A DNA stretch of 8,977 nt from Georgenia sp. (GCA_027322565.1 DAHVRG010000126.1:1-8977), one strand, 5' to 3'. Positions 1 through 6,502 are shown, numbered from the stretch's first letter. Numbers and translations are program-made. Notes: generated from the letters alone by a model not told the origin.

Positions 1-1371
1 GACCAGCTCACCGACTCCCCGGCGGACCGGGCGGCGGCGCTGGGCCCCTACCGCCGGCGCCGGCCCGGCGCCGACGACCTGCCGTCGGTGATGACCTCCC
101 TCGTGCTCACCAACGGCGCGCGTCTCTACGTCGACCACGCGCACCCGGAGTACTCCAGCCCCGAGGTCACCGGGCCGCGTGCCGCGCTGCGGTGGGACCG
201 GGCGGGGGAGGAGGTCATGCGGCGCGCCGCCGCCGCCCTCGCCGCCGAGCCGGCCATGCCGGACGTCGCCCTATACAAGAACAACGTCGACGGCAAGGGC
301 CAGTCCTACGGCACCCACGAGAACTACCTCATGGACCGGGCGGTGCCCTTCGGGGAGGTCGTGCGCTACCTCACGCCCTTCCTCGTGACCCGGCAGGTGT
401 TCACCGGCGCCGGCCGGGTGGGCCTCGGGCAGCGCTCGGAGGTCCCCGGCTTCCAGCTCTCCCAGCGGGCCGACTACATCGAGAACGACGTGGGCCTCGA
501 GACGACGTTCAACCGCCCGATCGTCAACACCCGCGACGAGCCGCATGCTGACGCGGAACGCTACCGGCGACTCCACGTCATCATCGGCGACGCGAACCTC
601 CTCGAGGTCGCGACCTACCTCAAGCTCGGGACCACGTCGCTCGTGCTCTGGCTCCTCGAGCAGCAGGCCGTGCCGCTCGAGCTCGACGTCGTCGCCCTGG
701 ACGACCCGGTCGCCGAGGTACGCCACGTCAGCCACGACACGTCGCTGACCCACCGGCTGACCCTCGCCGACGGCCGCACGATGACCGCTCTGGAGATCCA
801 GCGCCTCTACCTCGACGTCGTCCGGGACGCCGTCACCGCCGCGGGTGACGTGGACGAGGAGACCCGCGACGTCCTCGACCGCTGGGACGCCGTCCTCACC
901 CGCCTGGCGCAGGACCCGATGTCCTGTGCGGCCGAGGTCGAGTGGGTCGCCAAGCTGCGGCTGCTCGAGGGGATGCGCCGCCGCGACGGGATCGGCTGGG
1001 AGAACCCGCGGCTGGCCGCGCTCGACCTCCAGTGGTCGGACGTGCGGCCCGAGCGCAGCATCTACCAGCGGCTCGCCGCGGCCGGTGCCGTCGAGCTGCT
1101 CGTGCCCCCGGAGGAGGTGGCCGAGGCGGTCCACACGCCGCCGCACGACACCCGCGCCTGGTTCCGTGGGGAGTCCATCCGGCGGTACGGGAGCGGGGTC
1201 GCCGCCGCCGGCTGGGAGTCGGTCGTGCTCGACGTCCCGGGGGAGGATCACCTCATCCGGCTCCCGATGCTCGAGCCGCGGCGGGGCAGCCGGGAGCACG
1301 TCGGCGAGGCGCTCGACCAGAGCCCCGACGTCGCCTCCCTGCTGGAGGAGCTGCGCCGCCGCCGCGGCTGA
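1..1371 (+). CDS. dop: Dop, Pup deamidase/depupylase (5' end missing)
   Basis: Dop deamidates the C-terminal Gln of Pup to Glu and also cleaves Pup from tagged lysines; it is a cytoplasmic ATP-dependent member of the carboxylate-amine/glutamine-synthetase-like fold shared with PafA. The reading frame is open from base 1, so the gene starts upstream; 456 codons are visible. Seen: RLYVDHAHPEY (Asp at visible residue 45, the position of the catalytic Asp around 94-95 in known Dop), YKNNVDGKG then HENY (residues 92-109), FQLSQR, NTRDEPHAD, RRLHVIIGDAN and a C-terminal TRAWFRGE block. These match mycobacterial Dop as I remember it nearly block for block. About 50 N-terminal residues are missing, including the GxExEYG strand; residues 1-30 probably fall in the Dop-specific loop. 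YVDHAHPEY rather than YLDVGSHPEY separates it from the PafA paralogue downstream. The GTG at 88 is an internal codon, not the start. Confidence 0.96.
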   Translation, partial: DQLTDSPADRAAALGPYRRRRPGADDLPSVMTSLVLTNGARLYVDHAHPEYSSPEVTGPRAALRWDRAGEEVMRRAAAALAAEPAMPDVALYKNNVDGKGQSYGTHENYLMDRAVPFGEVVRYLTPFLVTRQVFTGAGRVGLGQRSEVPGFQLSQRADYIENDVGLETTFNRPIVNTRDEPHADAERYRRLHVIIGDANLLEVATYLKLGTTSLVLWLLEQQAVPLELDVVALDDPVAEVRHVSHDTSLTHRLTLADGRTMTALEIQRLYLDVVRDAVTAAGDVDEETRDVLDRWDAVLTRLAQDPMSCAAEVEWVAKLRLLEGMRRRDGIGWENPRLAALDLQWSDVRPERSIYQRLAAAGAVELLVPPEEVAEAVHTPPHDTRAWFRGESIRRYGSGVAAAGWESVVLDVPGEDHLIRLPMLEPRRGSREHVGEALDQSPDVASLLEELRRRRG

Positions 1372-1466
1372 CCCGGCCCCTCCCGTCACCGACCCCCTCG
1401 TCACCGACAGCTCGCTACCCGACACCGACACCCCCTCTCGTCGCCGACAGCCCACCTCCTGACACC
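1372..1466 (+). terminator. C-rich, G-poor stretch, possible Rho-dependent terminator after dop
   Basis: The first 95 nt after the dop stop are by hand count about 57% C and only about 16% G on the + strand, a sharp strand asymmetry in a genome where the two are otherwise similar. Many pyrimidine-C dinucleotides are spaced along it, and I see no convincing stem-loop. C-rich, G-poor, unstructured RNA is the known signature of Rho loading (rut) sites, so this may end dop transcription before the pup promoter. That role is inference; no T-tract or intrinsic terminator is present. Confidence 0.3.
1377..1450 (+). repeat. Three imperfect direct repeats, core CCCCTCGTCACCGACAG
   Basis: Three related copies lie in the dop-pup gap: CCCCTCCCGTCACCGAC (1377-1393), CCCCCTCGTCACCGACAG (1393-1410) and CCCCCTCTCGTCGCCGACAG (1431-1450). 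A degenerate CCGACACCGACA (1419-1430) lies between the second and third. Spacing is irregular, so this is not a CRISPR. The copies could be slippage products, a Rho-loading array or binding sites for a regulator of pup. Confidence 0.5.
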
Positions 1467-1513
1467 GGCGGCGCCGTGACGCACCACGCGCGGGCAGTGC
1501 GGGCCGGGCGAAC

Positions 1514-1519
1514 TAGTAT
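1514..1519 (+). promoter_or_regulatory. Candidate -10 element (TAGTAT) for the pup operon
   Basis: TAGTAT fits the actinobacterial TANNNT -10 consensus and is the most AT-rich hexamer of the gap. It lies 29 nt before the pup ATG, which predicts a start near 1526 and a short leader holding the ribosome site at 1533-1541. No good -35 hexamer is seen 16-19 nt upstream. Confidence 0.4.
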
Positions 1520-1532
1520 CGAGAGGTAGCCG

Positions 1533-1541
1533 AGAAGGAGG
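1533..1541 (+). promoter_or_regulatory. Strong ribosome binding site of pup (AGAAGGAGG)
   Basis: AGAAGGAGG is close to the full anti-Shine-Dalgarno complement and lies 7 nt before the ATG at 1549. It is the strongest such site in the window and fits a small protein needed in many copies. It fixes the pup start. Confidence 0.85.
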
Positions 1542-1548
1542 CAGCCAC

Positions 1549-1740
1549 ATGGCCCGTCAGGAGCAGCAGCGCCGGAGCGAGCGGGAGCCGGAGGAGCCGA
1601 CCCCGCCGCCGCTCCCCGGACCCTCCGGTGCGCAGGCGAAGGCGGCCGAGCTCGACGACCTGCTGGGAGAGATCGACACCGTGCTGGAGACCAACGCCGA
1701 GGCCTTCGTCAAGGGCTTCGTGCAGAAGGGCGGGCAGTGA
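1549..1740 (+). CDS. pup: Pup, prokaryotic ubiquitin-like protein
   Basis: Pup is the small, mostly disordered protein tag that PafA joins through its C-terminal Glu side chain to lysines of target proteins. The product is 63 aa (M. tuberculosis Pup: 64). The C-terminal half carries the conserved core: ELDDLLGEIDTVLE (residues 34-47), the helix that PafA, Dop and the Mpa/ARC coiled coil bind, then NAEAFVKGFVQKGGQ (49-63). The final residue is Gln, so Dop must deamidate it first. The N-terminal tail is charged and Gln-rich (residues 3-13), then has seven prolines in residues 14-25, including PTPPPLPGP, unlike the Gly/Asp-rich tail of mycobacterial Pup. The stop overlaps the pafA GTG by 4 nt (GTGA), so the two are probably translationally coupled. 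Confidence 0.97.
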   Translation: MARQEQQRRSEREPEEPTPPPLPGPSGAQAKAAELDDLLGEIDTVLETNAEAFVKGFVQKGGQ

Positions 1741-3119
1741 CCCTCGCCCCCCGCATCATCGGTCTGGAGACGGAGTACGGGATCACCATCGACGGTGCGC
1801 GGCGGCCGGAGTCCGGACCGCCGCTCGGGGCGGACGAGGCCGCCCGCTACCTCTTCCGCAAGGTCGTCGAGTGGGGGCGTTCGTCCAACGTGTTCCTCCG
1901 AAACGGGGGACGCCTCTACCTCGACGTCGGCTCCCACCCCGAGTACGCGACCGCCGAGTGCGACGACCTGCGCGACGTCGTCGTCCAGGACCGCGCCGGC
2001 GAGGCGATCCTCGTCGACCTCGCCGAGGAGGCGACGGCCCGGCTCGCCGAGGAGGGGGTGGGCGGGCGGATCCACCTGCTGAAGAACAACGTCGACTCGG
2101 AGGGCAACGCCTTCGGCTGCCACGAGAACTACCTGCTGCGCCGGCGGCGGGACTTCCAGCGCACGGTCGACCAGCTCGTCCCGTTCTTCGTCACCCGGCA
2201 GATCCTCACCGGCGCCGGTGCCGTGCGGCAGACCAGCGGTGGCGCGACCTACTGCTTCTCCCAGCGGTCGGAGCACCTGTGGGACGCGATGAGCTCGGCG
2301 ACCACGCGGTCGCGGCCGATCATCAACTCCCGGGACGAGCCGCACGGCGACCCCGACCTCTACCGGCGGCTCCACGTCATCTCCGGGGACTCGTCGGTCG
2401 CGGAGACGACGACGCTGCTCAAGATCGGGATGACCGCCCTCGTGCTCGACCTCGTGGAGGCGGGCGGCCGGCTCGACGACCTCGTGCTCAGCGACCCGAT
2501 GCGGGCCATCCGGGACGTCTCCCGCGACCTCACCGCCACCACCCCCCTCGAGCTCGTCAGCGGCCGCCGGCGCAGCGCGCTGGAGATGCAGGAGGAGTAC
2601 CTCGACCGGGTGCTCGCCCACACGTCCGGGATGGCGCTGGGCGCCGTCGAGCAGCAGGTCCTGGAGCTGTGGGAGCGGGGGCTGCGGGCGCTGCGCACCG
2701 GTGACCACTCGCTCGTCGACACCGAGCTCGACTGGGCGATCAAGCAGCGCCTCGTCGAGCGCTACCGGGCGAGCAGCGGCGCGGGGCTCGGCGACGTCCG
2801 GGTGAGCCGGCTCCTCCTCGCCTACCACGACATCTCCCCGGAGGACGGGCTCGCCGAGAAGCTGCGGGACCGCGGACTCATGGCCCGCGTGGCGACCGCA
2901 CCGGAGGTCGAGGCAGCGCGCACGACACCACCGCAGACCACCCGGGCCAAGCTCCGCGGGGACTTCGTCGCGGCCGCCCAGGACCACCGCCGCGACCACA
3001 CCGTGGACTGGGTGCACCTCAAGCTCAACGACGCCGGCCAGCACACCGTGCTGTGCAAGGACCCGTTCGCGAGCAGCGACGAGCGGGTGGCGGCGCTCAT
3101 CGCGGCGATGGGGACCTGA
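1737..3119 (+). CDS. pafA: PafA, Pup-protein ligase
   Basis: PafA uses ATP to phosphorylate the Pup C-terminal Glu and then joins it to a substrate lysine by an isopeptide bond, in the cytoplasm. The product is 460 aa, normal for the family (about 450-480). Seen: GLETEYGI (residues 9-16, nucleotide/Mg strand), RLYLDVGSHPEY with the presumed catalytic base Asp63 and ATAEC after it, LKNNVDSEGN then CHENY (115-132), SATTRSRPIINSRDEPH, the QTTRAKLRGDF block, and the C-terminal DWVHLKLND and LCKDPF motifs expected of PafA rather than Dop. The GTG start at 1737 puts GLETEYG at the usual distance from the N-terminus, and a G-rich stretch (GGGCGGG) lies just upstream. It follows pup directly with no prcB or prcA between, and its stop overlaps the next ATG by one base. 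Confidence 0.97.
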   Translation: MTLAPRIIGLETEYGITIDGARRPESGPPLGADEAARYLFRKVVEWGRSSNVFLRNGGRLYLDVGSHPEYATAECDDLRDVVVQDRAGEAILVDLAEEATARLAEEGVGGRIHLLKNNVDSEGNAFGCHENYLLRRRRDFQRTVDQLVPFFVTRQILTGAGAVRQTSGGATYCFSQRSEHLWDAMSSATTRSRPIINSRDEPHGDPDLYRRLHVISGDSSVAETTTLLKIGMTALVLDLVEAGGRLDDLVLSDPMRAIRDVSRDLTATTPLELVSGRRRSALEMQEEYLDRVLAHTSGMALGAVEQQVLELWERGLRALRTGDHSLVDTELDWAIKQRLVERYRASSGAGLGDVRVSRLLLAYHDISPEDGLAEKLRDRGLMARVATAPEVEAARTTPPQTTRAKLRGDFVAAAQDHRRDHTVDWVHLKLNDAGQHTVLCKDPFASSDERVAALIAAMGT

Positions 3120-3991
3120 TGGCCCGCATGCGCCGCACCCTGCGGCGGCTGGCGGCGTGCCTCGCCGTCGCGCTCGCGGTCGTCTCCTGCTCGGGCCCCG
3201 CCGACCCGCCCGAGGAGGCGGCGGCGATCTCCGTCTCGGGCGCCTTCGGCCGGCCCCCGGTCGTCAGCTTCGCGGCACCTCTCCCGCTCGCCGAGGCGCA
3301 GAGCGAGGTGCTCATCGAGGGCGACGGTCGGCCCCTCGAGGCCGACCGCCCCGCCCTTCTCGCCGTCAGCGCCTACGACGGCGAGACCGGTGACCTGCTC
3401 CCGGACCGCGGAGCCGGTGAGGCCCGCACCCTGCTCCTCACCCGCGAGGAGGTCGACGACGACGTCTACCCCCTCCTCGTCGGTACGCCGGAGGGCAGCC
3501 GGCTCCTCGTCACCCAGCCCGTCGAGGGCGAGGACGGCGAACGGATGCTCGTCCTCGTCGTCGACGTCCTCCACACCGTGGCGACGGGGGAGGAGGTCGA
3601 CCAGCGCGAGGATCTGCCGATCGTCGCGGAGGACGCCGACGGCGTGACGATCTCACTGCCCGACACGGACCCGCCCGGCGGCCTCGAGGTCGAGACGGTC
3701 ATCCGCGGCTCCGGGCGTCAGGTCGCCCCGGGCGAGGAGGTGACGCTCCAGTACGTGGCCGTGACCTGGCCCGGTGGGGAGATCTACGACTCCACCTGGG
3801 CCGACGGCCAGGTCCCGCGCACGGTCCCCGTCGAGGAGACCTTCGCCGGACTGCGCGACGGCCTCGTCGACCAGGCGGTCGGCTCCCGCGTGCTTATCGT
3901 CGTGCCCCCGGCCCTCGGCACCGGGGACCAGACCCTCGTCTTCGCCGTCGACATCCTCGCCGCGTCCGACCCCACGCCTGACGGAGAGTGA
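3119..3991 (+). CDS. Lipoprotein with two FKBP-like domains
   Basis: Predicted exported lipoprotein of 290 aa related to FKBP-type peptidyl-prolyl isomerases. ATG 3119 is chosen because it overlaps the pafA stop (TGATG) and gives a normal signal peptide: Arg-rich start, hydrophobic 15-23, lipobox VVSC with Cys24. Domain 2 (about 189-282) is a recognisable FKBP_C: GEEVTLQY (Tyr212), IYDSTW (Tyr223, Asp224), GLRDGLVDQAVGS, VLIVVPPALG and LVFAVDIL (Phe275). Domain 1 (about 55-153) repeats the plan weakly: GDGRPL, SAYDGETG, LVGTPEGSRLL, LVLVVDVL. The FKBP12 Trp59 position appears to be Leu245, and the LAYG tyrosine after PP is missing, so isomerase activity is uncertain and a chaperone role is possible. 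FKBP genes next to pafA are, to my recollection, also found in Streptomyces. The protein should act outside the membrane, while PafA is cytoplasmic. Confidence 0.85.
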   Translation: MARMRRTLRRLAACLAVALAVVSCSGPADPPEEAAAISVSGAFGRPPVVSFAAPLPLAEAQSEVLIEGDGRPLEADRPALLAVSAYDGETGDLLPDRGAGEARTLLLTREEVDDDVYPLLVGTPEGSRLLVTQPVEGEDGERMLVLVVDVLHTVATGEEVDQREDLPIVAEDADGVTISLPDTDPPGGLEVETVIRGSGRQVAPGEEVTLQYVAVTWPGGEIYDSTWADGQVPRTVPVEETFAGLRDGLVDQAVGSRVLIVVPPALGTGDQTLVFAVDILAASDPTPDGE

Positions 3992-3995
3992 GCCG

Positions 3996-4481
3996 ATGAC
4001 CGACGACGTCCTCCTCACCTACTGCCTGACCAAGCTCGACGAGCTCACCGAGATCGTCGTCGGGCTCGGGGACGAGCTGGCGAACACGCGGCCGCCCGTG
4101 CCCGGCGCGAACTCCCCGGTCGCGATCCTCGTCCACTGCTGCGGGATGATGCGGCGCTGGTCGAGCACCGTCAACCGCGGCATCCCAGTCCCGCGCGACC
4201 GCGACGCGGAGTTCCACGCCCGGATGCCGGTCCGGGAGGCCGCCGAGCTCGCCCGCACGGCACGGGCCGCGTTCGCCGACGACGTGCGCCGGACGGCGCT
4301 GGACCGGGCGCCGGTCGCGGTCCCCCCGGAGCGGGAGGCGTTCTGGACCGGTACCGCGGGTGGCGTGATCCTCCACGTGTTCGAGGAGCTCAGCCAGCAC
4401 CTCGGTCAGGCCGAGATCACCCGCGACGTGCTGCTGAGCGGCGACCGGGCCCGTCCGGGAGGTCTACCCTCGGCGCCATGA
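3996..4481 (+). CDS. DinB/DUF664-family protein, mycothiol-transferase-like
   Basis: Predicted 161-aa cytoplasmic four-helix protein of the DinB superfamily, a fold used by metal-dependent thiol transferases (mycothiol, bacillithiol). Seen: LVHCCGMMRRW with His47 and Trp55, RGIPVPRDRDAEF (62-73), and ILHVFEELSQHLGQAEITRDVL with His127 and His135. These histidines fit the usual spread-out metal triad, with Glu131 as another possible ligand. Tandem Cys48-Cys49 beside the metal His is notable. ATG 3996 is 4 nt after the FKBP stop; GGAG at 3983-3986 is its ribosome site, 9 nt upstream. The stop overlaps the next start as ATGA. The thiol and substrate cannot be read from sequence; a mycothiol-linked detoxification role is inference from family and host. 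Confidence 0.8.
   Translation: MTDDVLLTYCLTKLDELTEIVVGLGDELANTRPPVPGANSPVAILVHCCGMMRRWSSTVNRGIPVPRDRDAEFHARMPVREAAELARTARAAFADDVRRTALDRAPVAVPPEREAFWTGTAGGVILHVFEELSQHLGQAEITRDVLLSGDRARPGGLPSAP
4465..4470 (+). promoter_or_regulatory. Candidate internal leaderless promoter (-10 TACCCT)
   Basis: TACCCT fits TANNNT and is followed 7 nt later by the ATG of the DUF1697 gene, so a transcript could begin at or just before that ATG. A weak -35 (GCGACC, 4441-4446) lies 18 nt upstream. The only Shine-Dalgarno-like run, GGGAGG at 4457-4462, is 15 nt from the ATG, too far to be ideal, which favours a leaderless start or coupling through the ATGA overlap. Confidence 0.4.
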
Positions 4482-5023
4482 GACGGTACGCGGCGCTCCT
4501 GCGCGGGATCGCGCCCAGCAACCCGAACATGACCAACGACAAGCTCCGCGGCGTGTTCGAGGGCCTCGGTCTGGAGGGGGTCCGATCCGTCCTCGCCAGT
4601 GGCAACATCGTCTTCCGCTCGACGCAGAGCGACATCCCGGCGCTCGAGGACGCGATCCAGCGGGCCCTGGCCACCGAGCTCGGCATCCCCGGCGGCACCA
4701 TCGTCCGCGGGCTGCCGGTGCTGCGCGCCCTGCTCGACCGGGCACCGTTCGGCGACCTGCGCCACGGTCGCGGCACCTACCTCACCGTCACCTTCCTCAA
4801 GCGGCCCACGGCGACGGCGCCGCTGCCGGAGCAGCCCGACCCGCTCACCCGGGTCGTCGGGTACGACGAGGAGGCGGGCGCGTTCCTCGCCGTCATCGAC
4901 AACAGCGACCCGGGGACCACCCCCGACTTCATGGGCTGGCTCGACCGCACCTACGGCAAGGACATCACGACCCGCACCTGGCTCACCGTCCAGCGCATCG
5001 TCACCCGCCTCGAGCAGGACTGA
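4478..5023 (+). CDS. DUF1697 family protein
   Basis: A 181-aa protein of the DUF1697 family; no member has a function I can state. The family signature is clear: YAALLRGIAP (residues 4-13, usually YxALLRGINVGG), DKLRGVFEGLG (21-31), VRSVLASGNIVF (35-46, usually Y.QSGNVVF), a middle TYLTVTFLKRP strand, and TTRTWLTVQRI near the C-terminus (usually TTRNWNTV). The length is typical. The usual glycines after RGI are replaced by APSNPN, a mild departure. The ATG overlaps the previous stop (ATGA), so it can be read as the last gene of the pup operon, though a possible promoter lies just before it. The stop lies inside the left arm of the convergent hairpin. Confidence 0.85.
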   Translation: MRRYAALLRGIAPSNPNMTNDKLRGVFEGLGLEGVRSVLASGNIVFRSTQSDIPALEDAIQRALATELGIPGGTIVRGLPVLRALLDRAPFGDLRHGRGTYLTVTFLKRPTATAPLPEQPDPLTRVVGYDEEAGAFLAVIDNSDPGTTPDFMGWLDRTYGKDITTRTWLTVQRIVTRLEQD

Positions 5024-5047
5024 GGCCGAGCGACACCCGGGCCTCAG
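5020..5047. terminator. Convergent hairpin shared by the DUF1697 and TIGR03085 genes
   Basis: CTGAGGCC (5020-5027) and GGCCTCAG (5040-5047) form a perfect 8-bp inverted repeat around a 12-nt loop. It spans the junction of two converging genes, and both stop codons lie in its arms: TGA at 5021-5023 on + and the complement of TCA at 5044-5046 on -. No T-run follows on either strand, so it is either a stem-only terminator of the sort proposed for GC-rich actinobacteria, or an mRNA 3' end stabiliser for both transcripts. Confidence 0.6.
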
Positions 5048-5694
5048 CGCGGGTCGCCCTCGAGAGCCGCGCGGAAGGCGGCGACCGTGTCCGGGCCGCC
5101 CCGGAGCTCGACGTCCGCGTGGCGGGTGCGGCCGAACAGGTAGAGCGTGAGCTCGACAGGGTCGCCGACGAGTGCCACCGAGTCGGCGCCGCGGCGGACC
5201 ACGGCGCGCGGACCGGTGGCGCTCACGAGGACGACGCCGACAGGGGACCGGCGCACCGCGAGACGGGCCATGGACCGCAGCCGCTGCCACACCGCCGCGC
5301 GCATCGCGTCGGGCAGCCGCCGTGGCGGCCGCGGCGAGTCGCCCGCACGCCGCAGGTCCTCGTGGTGGACGACGAACTCGAGGAGGTTGGCCGTGTCGCC
5401 CACGCGCCGGGTGAGCCGCAGCCCGTCCGTCCCGAGCAGCTCGTCGACGAGCGCGGCGTAGCCACCGGGTGTCCGCGCCGCCCGGGCCGTGGCTGACTGG
5501 CGCGGCTCCTCACCGGGCGGCGCCCCGGAGGCACGGTCCAGGGCGATCACCCAGGGCCGGGTCTCCCGGAGCACGGAGTGGGCGAGCAGGTCCTCGCTGC
5601 GCCAGCCCGCGCACAGTGTCGGTGCGCCGGGACCCACCTCCCGGAAGGTCGCGGCCAGGGCATGCCGCTCCGCCTCGCTCCAGCTCAGGGCCAC
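5044..5694 (-). CDS. TIGR03085-type metal-binding protein (maleylpyruvate isomerase N-terminal-like)
   Basis: A 216-aa protein with the DinB-like helical bundle found in mycothiol-dependent maleylpyruvate isomerases. Seen: WSEAERHALAATF near the start, PTLCAGWRSEDLLAH (residues 25-39, with His39), and EFVVHHEDLRRA (106-117, with His110/His111), the expected metal ligands; a C-terminal LTLYLFGR block (usually LLLYLFGR) follows. I place the start at GTG 5694, because the family begins a few residues before the WxxAER helix, and GGGGG from the preceding gene end lies 7 nt upstream. The frame stays open back to 5850, but that part overlaps hisF and is Arg/Ser-rich, as expected of an out-of-frame reading. 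It follows hisF after 10 nt, so the two are probably cotranscribed. Substrate unknown. Confidence 0.85.
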   Translation of the reverse strand: MALSWSEAERHALAATFREVGPGAPTLCAGWRSEDLLAHSVLRETRPWVIALDRASGAPPGEEPRQSATARAARTPGGYAALVDELLGTDGLRLTRRVGDTANLLEFVVHHEDLRRAGDSPRPPRRLPDAMRAAVWQRLRSMARLAVRRSPVGVVLVSATGPRAVVRRGADSVALVGDPVELTLYLFGRTRHADVELRGGPDTVAAFRAALEGDPR

Positions 5695-5704
5695 GTCGCG
5701 CCCC

Positions 5705-6475
5705 CTACCGCACCGGGAGGCCGGCGGCACGCATGTCCTCCTTGACCTGCGCGACCGTGAGCGTGCCGAAGTGGAAGACGGAGGCGGCGAGCACCGCGTC
5801 CGCCCCCGCCAGCGCCGCCTGCGTGAAGTGTGCCGAGGTACCGGCGCCACCCGAGGCGATGAGCGGCACGGTGACCTGGGCCCGGACCGCGGAGAGCAGC
5901 TCGATGTCGTAGCCGTCCTCGGTGCCGTCGGCGTCGATGGAGTTGAGGAGGATCTCCCCGGCGCCCCGCTCGGCCGCCTCGACCGCCCACTCGACGGCGT
6001 CGGTGCCGGTGCCGCGCCGGCCGCCGTGGGTGGTCACCTCGAAGCCGGAGGGGGTGGTGGCACCGTCCCGGCAGCGGCGGGCGTCGACCGAGAGGACGAG
6101 CACCTGGCGCCCGAACTGGGCGGCCACCTCGGTGAGCAGCTCGGGGCGGGCGACCGCCGCCGTGTTGACACCCACCTTGTCCGCACCGGCGCGGAGCAGC
6201 CGGTCGACGTCCTCGACGGAACGCACCCCACCGCCCACCGTCAGCGGGACGAAGATCTCCTCGGCGGTGCGGGAGACGACGTCGAGCGTGGTCGCGCGGC
6301 CCTCCGTCGAGGCGGACACGTCGAGGAAGGTGACCTCATCGGCACCCTCGGCGCCGTAGCGCCGGGCGAGCTCGACCGGGTCCCCGGCGTCACGCAGGTT
6401 CTCGAAGCGGACACCCTTGACGACGCGTCCGGCGTCGACGTCGAGGCACGGGATCACCCGCACGGCAACACTCAT
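5705..6475 (-). CDS. hisF: HisF, imidazole glycerol phosphate synthase cyclase subunit
   Basis: HisF is the (beta-alpha)8 cyclase of histidine biosynthesis. With the glutaminase HisH it turns PRFAR plus ammonia into imidazole glycerol phosphate and AICAR. The product is 256 aa, full length. Both catalytic aspartates are present: Asp12 in IPCLDVD and Asp131 in LSVDARR. Also seen are RVVKGV (17-22), [10 protein letters not shown] (77-86), [11 protein letters not shown] (97-107), [15 protein letters not shown] and PLIASGGAG, the phosphate-binding turns. The ATG at 6475 is preceded by GGAGGA, 4 nt or so upstream. No hisH, hisA or hisI is in the window; hisI may lie elsewhere, since here hisF is followed by the TIGR03085 gene and then the convergent operon. 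Confidence 0.98.
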   Translation of the reverse strand: MSVAVRVIPCLDVDAGRVVKGVRFENLRDAGDPVELARRYGAEGADEVTFLDVSASTEGRATTLDVVSRTAEEIFVPLTVGGGVRSVEDVDRLLRAGADKVGVNTAAVARPELLTEVAAQFGRQVLVLSVDARRCRDGATTPSGFEVTTHGGRRGTGTDAVEWAVEAAERGAGEILLNSIDADGTEDGYDIELLSAVRAQVTVPLIASGGAGTSAHFTQAALAGADAVLAASVFHFGTLTVAQVKEDMRAAGLPVR

Positions 6476-6502
6476 CGGTCCTCCATCATCGCGGCTGCGC
6501 CG

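Noticed and set aside
1377..1450. CRISPR-like array
   Set aside because: Only three imperfect copies with uneven spacing, one pair nearly abutting, and no spacers or cas genes.
271..1455. Long open frame on the - strand across dop
   Set aside because: It is antisense to a clear Dop sequence and arises from GC-rich third positions; its translation is Val/Leu/Arg/Asp-rich without any family motif.
1557..3044. 495-codon open frame on the - strand across pup and pafA
   Set aside because: Antisense to both genes, low-complexity translation, no ribosome site or motif.
3053..3118. Upstream GTG start for the FKBP lipoprotein
   Set aside because: It would lie inside pafA and place 22 charged residues before the signal peptide; ATG 3119 gives a proper signal and lipobox.
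3152..3160. Earlier lipobox-like LAAC at residues 11-14 of the FKBP lipoprotein
   Set aside because: Only 13 residues precede it and no hydrophobic core lies before it; VVSC at 21-24 has the needed hydrophobic run.
5695..5850. Longer N-terminus for the TIGR03085 protein
   Set aside because: The extension overlaps hisF and is Arg/Ser-rich without similarity; the family begins just before the WSEAER helix.
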